NCBI GenBank assembly: GCA_950054535.1 | Contig: CATLPS010000005.1 | Location: 1-36,295, forward strand | Direction: 5' to 3' | Length of the DNA: 36,295 nucleotides | Source of the DNA: an uncultured Chlamydiae bacterium | GTDB taxonomy: Bacteria; Chlamydiota; Chlamydiia; Chlamydiales; Parachlamydiaceae | Part shown: one piece after another, positions 21,713-30,755 of the stretch | How positions within the stretch are numbered: the first letter of the stretch is position 1 | How the letters are laid out: each line of letters begins with the position of its first letter | Program-made: the position numbers and the translations under genes | Notes under the pieces: generated by a model | The model's input: only the letters and a program-made list of their open reading frames with translations | Told to the model about the DNA's origin: nothing | The model's database searches: none

Positions 21713-22807
21713 TTAAGCGGCTTGAGAAGCTGTTTCTAGCTCCTGAGTCTCTTCATTGATTAATGATATTTCACTTAGAATTTCTTTGCCGATAGTGATA
21801 TGAAAATCATGGTTTTGCAATTTAGGTTTTAAGCCGTAGTGCATTCTTAACCTTTGCAGCGCTGGGGCGTCTGCTGCAAGTAGCCACAGCCGCTCTTTAC
21901 CACTTGCTGTTTTTTTGTCTACGTAACGAAGCTCTTTTACCTCAAACTCAAACCACTGTCCTGCGTGCGTAAAATTCCAAATTTCTTTGGCAATCATTTC
22001 ATCTTCATAAATCACGCTGATATGCGCTCCCATTTTTTTTGCTGTGGTAGAAATAGGAGTAAAATCATGCTGAAAGGGAAGTTGCTGCCATACTTGATCA
22101 ATAAAGTCATTAGGAACATCTAAATAGACAAATCCATTTCCCTTTATTTTTAATTGACCAACTGCATTCACTTTTGCTGCAGTTTGTAAAATTTTTTCTT
22201 CTTCAAAAACAGTAAAATCTCCGCTCTCTTTCATCTCTTCTACTGATTCGTCAGAAAAATTAAAGGGAGAGATCTCTTCCGTTTGTTGCCATTGATCTGG
22301 AGCAGAAGGCATCTGCTTGCCTAAAGTAATATGATAGTCAAAATTTTTTAATTTAGGTGAAAGCCCATATTTTTGACGTAAACTTTCTAATTCTAAAGAG
22401 TCTACTGCTATTACCCAAAGTTTTTTAAGACCATCTCTAGTATGAAGAGTGAAACTTCTTATCTCTTTTATTTCAAAAGAAAATACTTCGCCAAGCTCTT
22501 CGGGAATAAGATTTTCTTTTTCATCAAAAACGCTAATATGGGCGCCGATAGAGCGGGAAGCAGTCGGCCTGGCTCTAATGATTCCTTCATGATCAAGTAA
22601 AGGGATCACTTCATCAATCCACTCATTGGAAACATCTAAATAGACAAAGCCATTTTCTTTTTGTTTTAATACGCCTTGATTAGCAATAGACAAAGCTTTT
22701 TCAAATGCAATAGGCTGGATTTCAACACGGTGGTCTTCTTTTGCTATTAAAGAAAAAGAGAAAAATAAGAGAAATAAACAGAATAACTTTTTTATATTAA
22801 TATTCAC
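21713..22807 (-). CDS. Exported protein with two tandem 2H phosphoesterase-like domains
   Basis: 364 residues from a GTG start at 22807; GGAGG (22818-22814) lies six bases upstream, whereas the longer TTG-initiated reading would begin directly against the GGAGG. The N-terminus (MNINIKKLFCLFLLFFSFSLIA) is a signal peptide. Two homologous repeats follow (~50-165 and ~222-341). Each begins GFVYLDVxNxxID, contains GAHISV (H-x-S) and ends with (D/F)HITxGK (H-x-T). In the numbering from the GTG these pairs are H90-x-S/H159-x-T and H262-x-S/H336-x-T. Paired H-x-(S/T) motifs define the 2H superfamily, which includes 2',5'-RNA ligase-like proteins, cyclic phosphodiesterases and 2-5A phosphodiesterases. 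The assignment is by motif, not by overall similarity. A hydrophilic acidic linker (~175-205) joins the domains. Inference: acts in periplasm, inclusion or host on a cyclic or 2',5'-linked nucleotide. Confidence 0.78.
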   Translation of the reverse strand: MNINIKKLFCLFLLFFSFSLIAKEDHRVEIQPIAFEKALSIANQGVLKQKENGFVYLDVSNEWIDEVIPLLDHEGIIRARPTASRSIGAHISVFDEKENLIPEELGEVFSFEIKEIRSFTLHTRDGLKKLWVIAVDSLELESLRQKYGLSPKLKNFDYHITLGKQMPSAPDQWQQTEEISPFNFSDESVEEMKESGDFTVFEEEKILQTAAKVNAVGQLKIKGNGFVYLDVPNDFIDQVWQQLPFQHDFTPISTTAKKMGAHISVIYEDEMIAKEIWNFTHAGQWFEFEVKELRYVDKKTASGKERLWLLAADAPALQRLRMHYGLKPKLQNHDFHITIGKEILSEISLINEETQELETASQAA

Positions 22808-22967
22808 TAGCAACCTCCATAATTATATGTTGTTGCCTTCAATATAATATAATATTAACAGAATAATATCAATTAGTTTTTAATATTAAATATTTATGAA
22901 CAAACTATTTTTTAAATAACTAAATTGTTGTTTTTAATGTTTTTCTTGTGCAGCCTCTTAAGTTCTT

Positions 22968-22996
22968 TTGCTTTTTTTATTTTTAACCTTTATTAT
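22968..22996 (+). promoter_or_regulatory. Candidate promoter of the pdhABC operon
   Basis: -35 TTGCTT (22968-22973), 17-base spacer made mostly of T, -10 TATTAT (22991-22996, 5/6). The predicted start near 23003 leaves a short leader with the TAAGGAG ribosome site (23018-23024) before the ATG at 23029. Confidence 0.5.
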
Positions 22997-23028
22997 TCGT
23001 TTTAAGGCCAAAGACTGTAAGGAGAACT

Positions 23029-24057
23029 ATGTTAGAGCAGCCTCATTTTTTTAAGGTTAACCAGCAAAAAGTGATCGATGAGCTAGGCGCTGAAACACTG
23101 ATTCATTCATTAAAACAGATGATGCTTATTCGTAATTTTGAATTAAGGGCAGAAGCGGCATATCAACAAGGTAGGGTAGGAGGCTTCTTTCATGCCTACA
23201 TTGGGCAAGAAGCCATACAAACTGCAATGATGCAGGCTCTTGGAAAAAATAATTGGTATACGACTTCTTATCGTTGTCATGCACTTGCGCTTCTTTTAGG
23301 AGCAACGCCAGAGGAGCTAATGGCAGAGCTTTATGGACGCGCTACCGGCAACGCTAAGGGAAGAGGCGGATCGATGCACTTTTTTACCGATAGATTATTA
23401 GGCGGCCATGGTATCGTAGGCGGGCAAATTCCCATTGCTACAGGAGCTGCTTTTACTTTAAAATACCGTGGTATAACAGAGGAGGTTTCTGTCTGTTTTT
23501 TAGGCGACGGGGCTGTTCCTCAAGGCTCTTTTCACGAATCTTTAAACCTTGCTTCGCTTTGGAACCTTCCTTGCATTTATGTAATTGAAAACAATAAGTG
23601 GGGAATGGGAACTGCCATTGAAAGGGCGGTAAGTGTTGCACGGCTTGCAGAAGATAAAGCTGCCGGCTATAATATGAAAGCATATACTGTGAACGGTAGT
23701 AATTTTTTTGACTGCTTTGGCGCTTTTCAAGAGATTTTTAAAGAAGTAAAAGAAAAACAGAGACCTATACTAGTAGAAGCAATTGCAGAAAGGTTTAAAG
23801 GCCACTCTATTTCTGATCCAGGCCTTTATCGCACTAAAGATCATCTAAAAGAGATCATGGAAAATGATCCAATTGCATTGCTACAAACGCAATTAATCAA
23901 AGCCAATTTTTTAACGCAAGCAGAGGCGAAAGCTTTAGATAAAGAAGCTCGCGAAAAAGTAGTCTTAGCGATGGATTTTGCCGACAAAAGCCCCTGGCCT
24001 GATCTGCAAAGTTTAGAAGAGGATGTATTTGCCCCACCTTCAAAAAATGTAGAATAA
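23029..24057 (+). CDS. pdhA: Pyruvate dehydrogenase E1 component, alpha subunit
   Basis: 342 residues, typical of alpha subunits of the alpha2-beta2 type E1. GGFFHAYIGQEAI (51-63), the GRGGSMHFF segment (111-119) and the thiamine diphosphate motif G159-D-G161...N188-N189 are intact. With pdhB it decarboxylates pyruvate and passes the acetyl group to the lipoyl domain of E2, in the cytoplasm. It leads a three-gene operon (gaps of about 11 and 15 bases) with TAAGGAG upstream of the ATG. An acetoin or branched-chain dehydrogenase is an alternative reading, but the chlamydial-style neighbourhood (recR-omp85-ompH-lpxD beside pdhABC) favours pyruvate. Confidence 0.95.
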   Translation: MLEQPHFFKVNQQKVIDELGAETLIHSLKQMMLIRNFELRAEAAYQQGRVGGFFHAYIGQEAIQTAMMQALGKNNWYTTSYRCHALALLLGATPEELMAELYGRATGNAKGRGGSMHFFTDRLLGGHGIVGGQIPIATGAAFTLKYRGITEEVSVCFLGDGAVPQGSFHESLNLASLWNLPCIYVIENNKWGMGTAIERAVSVARLAEDKAAGYNMKAYTVNGSNFFDCFGAFQEIFKEVKEKQRPILVEAIAERFKGHSISDPGLYRTKDHLKEIMENDPIALLQTQLIKANFLTQAEAKALDKEAREKVVLAMDFADKSPWPDLQSLEEDVFAPPSKNVE

Positions 24058-24068
24058 GGGATATGTAA

Positions 24069-25058
24069 GTGATGAGTAATATGCAAACGGTTGATATTAG
24101 AGAGGCGTTGAGGCAGGCGATCGATGAAGAGATCGCACGCGACCCAGCTGTTTTTATTATGGGAGAAGAAGTTGCAGAATACAACGGCGCCTATAAAGTT
24201 AGTAAGGGATTACTTGATAAGTGGGGCAAAAAAAGAGTCATTGATACGCCTATTTCAGAGCTGGGTTTTGTAGGTCTTTGCGTCGGTGCGGCAATGACGG
24301 GCCTAAGGCCAATTGTAGAGTTCATGAGCTTTAATTTCTCTTTTGTAGCTGCAGATCAAATGATTTCGAATGCAATCAAAATGTACTACATGTCGGGAAA
24401 TCGCTTTCAAGTTCCCATTGTTTTTAGAGGCCCTAATGGCGCTGCTGCTCAGGTCTCTAGTCAACATTCGCACTGCGTGGAGGCTATTTATGGTAATTTG
24501 CCTGGTTGGCACGTCTTAGCGCCTAGTAACGCTTATGATGCCAAAGGGCTTTTAAAGTCTGCAATTCGCGATAATAACCCCATTTTGTTTTTAGAGTCAG
24601 AGCTCTCCGATGGAGATAAAATGGAAATTCCAATGCATGAGTACCTAGTTCCCATCGGTAAGGCAAAAGTAGTGCAGGAAGGAGACGCCCTTACATTAAT
24701 CTCTCATAGTCGTATGGTAACGCTTTGCGTGCAAGCAGCAAAAATTGCAGCGCAAAAAGGGATTAAAGTAGAGGTAATTGATCTTCGTACTGTCAAACCC
24801 TTAGATATTGCAGCGATAGCCACTTCTGTGCGTAAAACCAATCGCGCTCTTTTAGTGGAAGAAGGGCATCGTTTTGCAGGAGTGGCTGCAGAAGTGGGTT
24901 TTCAAATTATGGAACACTGTTTTGACTATCTTGACGCTCCTCTTATGCGCGTTTGTCAATTAGAAACGCCGATGCCCTATTCAAAAGAGTTAGAAAAAGA
25001 GACACTCCCTAATGTCGATAGAATTTTAGCCGCTATTCATCAATTGATTCATCAATAG
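24069..25058 (+). CDS. pdhB: Pyruvate dehydrogenase E1 component, beta subunit
   Basis: 329 residues from the GTG at 24069. The likely ATG starts at 24072 and 24081 differ by one and four residues, and the AAGGG at 24056-24060 fits 24069 or 24072 best. REALRQAIDEEIARDPAVFIMGEEVAEYNGAYKVSKGLLDKWG is the conserved opening of transketolase-like beta subunits. DTPISELGFVGLCVGAAMTGLRPIVEF and the HSHC/HVLAPSNAYDAKGLL regions follow. The C-terminal domain carries VEVIDLRTVKPLD and VEEGHRFAGVAAEV. Together with pdhA it forms the thiamine-dependent E1. The stop is 15 bases before pdhC, so they are co-transcribed. Confidence 0.95.
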   Translation: MMSNMQTVDIREALRQAIDEEIARDPAVFIMGEEVAEYNGAYKVSKGLLDKWGKKRVIDTPISELGFVGLCVGAAMTGLRPIVEFMSFNFSFVAADQMISNAIKMYYMSGNRFQVPIVFRGPNGAAAQVSSQHSHCVEAIYGNLPGWHVLAPSNAYDAKGLLKSAIRDNNPILFLESELSDGDKMEIPMHEYLVPIGKAKVVQEGDALTLISHSRMVTLCVQAAKIAAQKGIKVEVIDLRTVKPLDIAAIATSVRKTNRALLVEEGHRFAGVAAEVGFQIMEHCFDYLDAPLMRVCQLETPMPYSKELEKETLPNVDRILAAIHQLIHQ

Positions 25059-25073
25059 CAAACGAGGAATTGT

Positions 25074-26381
25074 ATGCCTTTTGTTTTAACCATGCCAAAA
25101 CTTTCTCCTACCATGGAAGCGGGAACTTTAGTCAAATGGCATAAAAAAGTAGACGAAAAAATTTCTGTAGGTGACCTTCTTTTTGAAGTAGCTACCGATA
25201 AAGCGACTGTAGAGCACAATGCCTTAGATGAGGGATGGTTAAAAAAGGTCCTTATACAAGAAGGGGAAGAGGCGTCTGTCAATCAGCCTTTGGCTATTTT
25301 AACAGAAGAAGAAAAAGAGAGCATTGAGGGCTTTGAAGTTACACAGCCGGTAAAAGAAAAAGAAACAAAAGATCTTGAGAAAGAAGAGCAGGTAAAAGAA
25401 GAAGTTTCTTCTATAGCGTCTAGTAATGTTTCTCAAGTTAGTCAGCCTACGCTGCAACCTAGCTTTACCCCAGAGCCCCCTTTACAAAATTATAGCTTTC
25501 ATTTTCCCGAAGAAAATAGGAAAAATAAAGTACTAGCTTCTCCCCTAGCTAAAAAAATTGCAAAAGAAAAGGGCCTTGATCTATCTACAGTAAAAGGAAG
25601 CGGCCCTCGTAACAGAATTATGCAGCGAGATTTGGCGCTAGCTCAACCAGTTGGATTAGTGAATTTTGGTTCTCGTTCCTCTCCTTGTAAAACTCCTGGA
25701 AGTTATGCAGAAAAACCATTGACTCCTATGCGAAAGGCGGTAGGACAAAGGCTGCAACAATCAAAATCCTTTATTCCCCATTTTTATGTAAGCATCGATA
25801 TCAATGCAAAACCTTTACTGGCTGTACGGCAAGAGCTGTTAGCTGGGCAAATTAAGGTGTCTGTCAATGATTTTGTTGTAAGGGCTTGTGCACTTTCCCT
25901 ACGTGAATTTCCTGAAATCAACGCCGGCTTTAATAGCGTCAGTCAAAAAATCATTCAGTTTGAAACGGTAGATCTAGCAATCGCCGTGAGTTTGCCAGAA
26001 GGACTCATCACTCCTATTGTCAGACATGCAGATTATAAAAATTTAGGAGAGATTTCAGTAGAAATCAAAGATTTAGCTGCACGTGCGCGGCAAGGTCAGC
26101 TCGATGTTTCAGAATATAGGGGCGGCTCTTTTACTATCTCTAATTTAGGCATGTTCGGTGTGACTCATTTTCAGGCTATTATCAATCCTCCGCAAGCTGC
26201 TATACTAGCTGTAGGTGGTATCCAGGATCAGGCCGTGATAGTAGATGGTCAAGTGGCTGCAGGGAAAATAATGAGCGTAACATTATCGGTAGACCATCGA
26301 GTGATTGATGGAGCGGCAGCAGCAAACTTTTTACAAATACTTAAGAAAAAAATAGAAAATCCTAGCTTGTTACTTATTTAA
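25074..26381 (+). CDS. pdhC: Dihydrolipoamide acetyltransferase (E2) of the pyruvate dehydrogenase complex
   Basis: 435 residues with one N-terminal lipoyl domain (1-~78; lipoylated K43 in TDKATV), a charged linker (~80-150), the peripheral-subunit (E1/E3)-binding domain (~153-187, VLASPLAKKIAKEKGLDLSTVKG) and the catalytic core (~215-435) ending with the active-site H408-R-V-I-D412-G. E2 forms the core of the complex and transfers acetyl to CoA. GAGGA at 25063-25067 supports the start. The E3 dehydrogenase (lpdA) is not in this window. The gene runs convergent to lpxD, 86 bases between the ends, where no clear terminator is seen apart from a small AGCAG/CTGCT hairpin at 26456-26469. Confidence 0.96.
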   Translation: MPFVLTMPKLSPTMEAGTLVKWHKKVDEKISVGDLLFEVATDKATVEHNALDEGWLKKVLIQEGEEASVNQPLAILTEEEKESIEGFEVTQPVKEKETKDLEKEEQVKEEVSSIASSNVSQVSQPTLQPSFTPEPPLQNYSFHFPEENRKNKVLASPLAKKIAKEKGLDLSTVKGSGPRNRIMQRDLALAQPVGLVNFGSRSSPCKTPGSYAEKPLTPMRKAVGQRLQQSKSFIPHFYVSIDINAKPLLAVRQELLAGQIKVSVNDFVVRACALSLREFPEINAGFNSVSQKIIQFETVDLAIAVSLPEGLITPIVRHADYKNLGEISVEIKDLAARARQGQLDVSEYRGGSFTISNLGMFGVTHFQAIINPPQAAILAVGGIQDQAVIVDGQVAAGKIMSVTLSVDHRVIDGAAAANFLQILKKKIENPSLLLI

Positions 26382-26467
26382 AAGTTTTATTTTTTTTAAC
26401 TACCACAAAACCCTGTGCTTTAGTGAAGGGGTATAAGGCAATAATTAGTGAATAGCAGGAGAAGCTG

Positions 26468-27520
26468 CTAGCTTAAGTGATGCATTTGTTTTTCTAGGCT
26501 AGTCAAAGAGTGAATGAACCTATCAATTCGTTTTAAAAGAACTTGGTTACGGTTATATTGCTCAAGGGGGATAGCTGGAATACCTCCATACTTACCGGCG
26601 CTTAAAGATTTGGTGACGCCGCTTTTTCCTGCAATGCTGACATGATCATCTAAATGAAGGTGACCGGCGATTGCCACTTGGCCGGCAATCACTACATATT
26701 TTCCTGTAGTAGAAGAGCCTGCAATTCCTGTTTGAGCTACAATAATATTATTTTCGCCAATTTGAACAGCATGCCCTATTTGCACAAGGTTATCGATCTT
26801 TGAACCCTTTCCAATTTTAGTACACTGAAACCTTGCACGATCCACTGTAGTATTAGCTCCGATCTCTACGTCGTCTTCTAAGTGAACATAACCTGCTTGA
26901 TTCAGTTTTTTATGCATCCCTTTTTCTGTAATATAGCCAAAGCCGCATGATCCAATTACCGCTCCTGGCTGGATGATGACGCGGTCGCCAATTAAACTAT
27001 TTTCTCGTATGGTAACCCGGGGGTGAATTTGGCAGTCGCTGCCAATAATTGTATTGGGCCCGATGTAGCTGCCTGCTCCAATAAAAGTATTACGGCCAAT
27101 TTCTACCATTTCATCAATGACTGCATAGGGAGAAATTTGTACACTCTCTGCTAAATGCGCTGTAGGATGAATGACAGCTGTGGAGTGAATGCCTGCAAAT
27201 CCGGAAGGGGAACTTCTTGGAGGATAAAAAAAATCAATTAATGCTTGAAAAGCCTTTGATGGATTTTGCGTAATAATATAGTTTTTTTCTGGTAGTCTGG
27301 GAGCCTTTTCATCAATAATAATTGCTCCTGCTTGAGACTGTTTCATGCTTTGTAGATAACGCGAGTTAGATAAAAAAGAAACTTCTCTGATAGTTGCTGT
27401 TTGTAGATCGGCAATTCCCGTTATTTCATGTTGAGGATCTCCTACTAATATTCCATCAGTTAAGGAAGCCAGGTCGGCGAGTTTAAAGGCTTTTTTTTCT
27501 ATCATGCAGTCTTTGTCCAT
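26468..27520 (-). CDS. lpxD: UDP-3-O-acylglucosamine N-acyltransferase
   Basis: 350 residues. The N-terminal uridine-binding domain (~8-105) precedes a left-handed beta-helix of hexapeptide repeats (~112-315), for example IHPRVTIRENSLIGDRVIIQ and PGAVIGSCGFGY (185-196), and the catalytic histidine H250 in NLVQIGHAVQIG. It adds the second acyl chain in lipid A synthesis at the inner face of the inner membrane. The protein starts MDKDCMIEKKAFKLADL; an ATG five codons in (27505) could be the real start, and neither has a clear Shine-Dalgarno. It follows ompH and bamA in the same direction. From memory this order is shared with Chlamydia. Confidence 0.95.
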   Translation of the reverse strand: MDKDCMIEKKAFKLADLASLTDGILVGDPQHEITGIADLQTATIREVSFLSNSRYLQSMKQSQAGAIIIDEKAPRLPEKNYIITQNPSKAFQALIDFFYPPRSSPSGFAGIHSTAVIHPTAHLAESVQISPYAVIDEMVEIGRNTFIGAGSYIGPNTIIGSDCQIHPRVTIRENSLIGDRVIIQPGAVIGSCGFGYITEKGMHKKLNQAGYVHLEDDVEIGANTTVDRARFQCTKIGKGSKIDNLVQIGHAVQIGENNIIVAQTGIAGSSTTGKYVVIAGQVAIAGHLHLDDHVSIAGKSGVTKSLSAGKYGGIPAIPLEQYNRNQVLLKRIDRFIHSLTSLEKQMHHLS

Positions 27521-27645
27521 ACAATAGATCGAGTTAGAAATATTTACGTAGATGCGTTTTATAAGCGCTTAAGTAAAAAATCTTAATTTCTATTTTTAAA
27601 GTTTTTCACCTAAGCGCTAATTTTTAAAGAATTACCGTAAAAAAA

Positions 27646-28266
27646 CTACTTTTGTACTTCTTCTTTTTTGGTAGTTTCAAACTGATGATCCATTTTAGCA
27701 AGAATTTGACTAGTAACATCCAGGTGAGGAGAGAAGTAAGTACAGGCTTCATTGCTTAAGATAATATCTAAGCTCTTGTTTTGCTGGCCCATTTCTGTAG
27801 CAACTTCTTTAGAGGCAGCTCCAATTGCTTCAATAACAGTCTGAATTAACTTCATATTAGCCGCTTCTAAGTTTTCAGTAAATTGACGACTTAGCTCCAT
27901 ACCTTCTTCTGTAAGGACTCTGCGTTTATGTTTTAACTCTCTTTCTAAATCATCAGAGACGCTATCCATATAATCTTCATCGCGCAGCTTATTTTCAATT
28001 TCCGCTACTGCTTTTTGTTTTTCTTTTAAAACCGATTCCATTTTTGCTTTCATTTTTTCCAGTGCGACGCGCTCATGCTTGCTTAGTTTAGACTCTTCTA
28101 AACATTTACGAGTGTCAATGACTCCGATAGTAGGAGAAGCGGAAACAGAAGATTTTACTTGTTGATAATCATTTAAAGTAGAATTAGTCTGCGCAGATAA
28201 ATAGCAGCTGGCTGATAAAAATAAAGAGAGGGTTAAATTGAATAAATAAGGCTTTAGTTGTTTCAT
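27646..28266 (-). CDS. ompH: OmpH/Skp family periplasmic chaperone
   Basis: 206 residues with a signal peptide (1-~25, LNLTLSLFLSAS type, cleavage near LSA-QT). The mature protein has the Skp hallmark IGVIDTRKCLEES (48-60) followed by a long charged coiled coil (~62-150) and a C-terminal body (~150-190). Skp-like trimers hold unfolded outer membrane proteins in the periplasm for the BAM complex, whose core is encoded just upstream. The ATG has AGGAG seven bases upstream. A C21 in the signal region does not fit a lipobox, so lipidation is unlikely. Confidence 0.92.
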   Translation of the reverse strand: MKQLKPYLFNLTLSLFLSASCYLSAQTNSTLNDYQQVKSSVSASPTIGVIDTRKCLEESKLSKHERVALEKMKAKMESVLKEKQKAVAEIENKLRDEDYMDSVSDDLERELKHKRRVLTEEGMELSRQFTENLEAANMKLIQTVIEAIGAASKEVATEMGQQNKSLDIILSNEACTYFSPHLDVTSQILAKMDHQFETTKKEEVQK

Positions 28267-28309
28267 TATCTTCTCCTGGTTAGTACTTTAAAAGTCATAT
28301 TAGCCGATA

Positions 28310-30673
28310 TTAGAAATTTCCACCTACAGAAATAAAGAATCTTTTAACTTCTCTTCTGCCTCTGGCATTAAGTGGATAGCCCATTCCAAAAATAATTGGA
28401 GGTAAACTATCGAGGAATTTACAGTTCATTCCAAGTCCGACCGAAGTGCTCATGCGTCCAAATTCCCATGTAAGATCGGATAAGTGGCCCGCATCAAAAA
28501 AGATAAAAGCTTCAAAGGACTGCGTTAAACGTCTAGTAAGTTCAGCAGAATAGAACTGTAAAGAGATTCCCCCTTTTGGTGCATCACTATCGCCTTTAAA
28601 ACGCGGCCCTAAACGGTAGGGTCGATAACCTCTAACGTTGAAATCGCCGCCCATAAAAATTCTTTCATCCACTGGAATGGTAGAAGCAGTAGTAGAAAAA
28701 AGAGGTTGGATGAATCTAAAGTCAGCGCGGTATTTTAAAACCATGCGGCTGCCCACACTCATATAAAAAGAGTTTAGATAGCCAAGGCTAACAAAATTAT
28801 GACGTCCTAAAAGGCCTGCATATTCGATAAATAGTTTAGATTTTAGACCATTGCGCGGTTTTACTGGGTGGTCGGTAGAGTCGTAGTTAAGCGATACTCC
28901 AAAAGCAGAGATCAGATCATTTAGGTCAGAGGCTTTTGCTAGCTCTTTAGAATCTTCCTTGTGCAACTTATGAATGATAAGTCCGCCGTTTTTAAGTCGA
29001 TACTGCAGCCCTAGTCTTAAAAAAGAGTTGACGTTATATTGCGCCCTTAGAATTAAGGCAATGGTTTCAATCGCATAATCATTAGAAATATATCTGGTAT
29101 TAGTTTTTGTTAAATCAAATCCAATGACCCACTGGGTATCCATAAAATAGGGCTTAGTCCAAGAAATTGTATAGTTACGGCTTTTTTGACCAATTTGCGC
29201 TGTTAAATGGGCATACTCGCCGCCGCCTCTAAAAGCAGAAATACCATCGCGCATATAATAATAAAAGCCTTCGTAGTTGAAGTTTTTTTCTGTGACATTG
29301 ATACCGCCAAAAAGCTCCTCGGCTGTACTATAGCCTAAAAAAGCACTAAAACTACCCGTACCGGTCTCTTCTACTTCGATATAGACATCGCGGTAGTTAT
29401 TACCTAAAGAAGATTCTGTACCTTTTACAAAGTAGACGTTTACATGCTTGAAGTAGCCAATGTTAGCAAGACGCGATTCCGTCGCTTTAAGTTTAGCTGT
29501 ATTAAAAAGTTCGCCTGGAACAATCAAAGTTTCATGTAAGATAACGTTAGTTTTTGTGACACAATTGCCAAAAACTTTAATAAGTCCAACTTTATATTGG
29601 TCTCCTTCTTCAATAGAAAAGTGCAGATGATAGCAAAGAGTGCAGGGGTCAAGCTCCGCTTCAAAATCTACCAATGAGTCGATATAGCCAAATTTTCCAT
29701 AAGCAAGGTTAATTTTTTCGATGGTGTCGCGTACTTTTTCTAAAGAGTAAGGCTCATTTCGTCTCATTTCAAATAGACGGTCAATTTCTTCATCGCAAAT
29801 AAGAGAGTTGCCTTCAAAAGAAAGAGTACCAAAAGAATATCTTTCTCCCTTATCAGCAGTAAAGGTAACAATGATGCGGTCTTTGGAATTGCAAGCTTCT
29901 GTGACAGTTAAATCGACTTGTGCATCGGCATAACCTTGGTTTTGCAAATAGTTAGTAATGACTAAACGATCTTGTTGAATCGCCTCTTCATTATAAATTC
30001 CTTCGTCATTTAGCCAACTTAAGAAAATGTTGTATTTTTTAGTCATCATTTGATGAAGAACGGCGCTCTCTTCGTCCGCAGAAAAATTGACAAAAACTAG
30101 TTTTTGGATTTTACCAGAGCGGCCTTCTTTAATAAAAACTTTAATCTTTACTTGATTGGTTTCACAGTCATTTTCCACTTCATAGCTTAGCTGTGATTCA
30201 AAATAGCCTTTTTTTATGTAGTAATTTCTGAGCTTGTTAAAGGCGGAGTTGAACTCTAAAGCATTAAAAGGAGCATTGCAGGGGATATTTAGCTCTGATT
30301 GTAAACGATTTGTTTTAATAGAGCGATTGCCGCACCATTCAATAGAAACTAAAAGAGGTTTTTTCCATAGCTCAATAGTTACTTTTAAACAGCCGTCTGA
30401 AGTTTCGATAGCAGGCTCAATGCGATCGTAATCTTGCGCTAAGGTTTTAAGGTCTTCATCAAATTCAGCTTGCGAAAAAAAGGAGCCCTCCTTTGTGGTC
30501 ATACGACTAATAATAGCGTTTTGATCTGTCGCAATACCATTTTGGGTGTGAAGTAAGACTTCAATTTTATCTATTTTTTGATTTTCATATTGCAAAACTT
30601 GAGCTTGCAAAGAAAGGTAAGAAAAAATAGTTGCAAAAAAGAAAAAGTAACGAATAAAAAAAGAACCGTTCAT
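28310..30673 (-). CDS. bamA: Outer membrane protein assembly factor BamA (Omp85)
   Basis: 787 residues from ATG 30673, close to the 792 that I recall for C. trachomatis Omp85. This start gives a proper signal peptide (MNGSFFIRYFFFFATIFSYLSLQAQ) and has a GAGG site. The longer TTG start at 30784 lies in the promoter and is rejected. POTRA repeats fill ~25-400 (several glycine-containing modules such as GSFFSQAEFDEDL), then a beta-barrel with the loop-6 motif V680-R-G-Y683 and a C-terminal Phe (SVGGNF) typical of outer membrane beta-signals. It inserts beta-barrel proteins in the outer membrane. Six cysteines among the POTRA segments could reflect a disulfide-rich chlamydial envelope. It is followed by ompH (44 bases). 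Confidence 0.96.
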   Translation of the reverse strand: MNGSFFIRYFFFFATIFSYLSLQAQVLQYENQKIDKIEVLLHTQNGIATDQNAIISRMTTKEGSFFSQAEFDEDLKTLAQDYDRIEPAIETSDGCLKVTIELWKKPLLVSIEWCGNRSIKTNRLQSELNIPCNAPFNALEFNSAFNKLRNYYIKKGYFESQLSYEVENDCETNQVKIKVFIKEGRSGKIQKLVFVNFSADEESAVLHQMMTKKYNIFLSWLNDEGIYNEEAIQQDRLVITNYLQNQGYADAQVDLTVTEACNSKDRIIVTFTADKGERYSFGTLSFEGNSLICDEEIDRLFEMRRNEPYSLEKVRDTIEKINLAYGKFGYIDSLVDFEAELDPCTLCYHLHFSIEEGDQYKVGLIKVFGNCVTKTNVILHETLIVPGELFNTAKLKATESRLANIGYFKHVNVYFVKGTESSLGNNYRDVYIEVEETGTGSFSAFLGYSTAEELFGGINVTEKNFNYEGFYYYMRDGISAFRGGGEYAHLTAQIGQKSRNYTISWTKPYFMDTQWVIGFDLTKTNTRYISNDYAIETIALILRAQYNVNSFLRLGLQYRLKNGGLIIHKLHKEDSKELAKASDLNDLISAFGVSLNYDSTDHPVKPRNGLKSKLFIEYAGLLGRHNFVSLGYLNSFYMSVGSRMVLKYRADFRFIQPLFSTTASTIPVDERIFMGGDFNVRGYRPYRLGPRFKGDSDAPKGGISLQFYSAELTRRLTQSFEAFIFFDAGHLSDLTWEFGRMSTSVGLGMNCKFLDSLPPIIFGMGYPLNARGRREVKRFFISVGGNF

Positions 30674-30755
30674 GGCGCCTCTGTCTAAAATTGGCAAAAA
30701 AATGTGGGCTGCATGACCACACTTACTTTGAGTTAAAGTATAGAAAAAGGAATGG

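Noticed and set aside
22808-22813. TTG start two codons upstream for the tandem 2H protein
   Set aside because: It directly abuts the GGAGG, leaving no spacing; the GTG at 22807 has ideal six-base spacing.
27695-28266. OmpH considered as a lipoprotein because of C21
   Set aside because: The residues before the cysteine (SAS) lack the aliphatic -3 position of a lipobox; a signal peptidase I site fits better.
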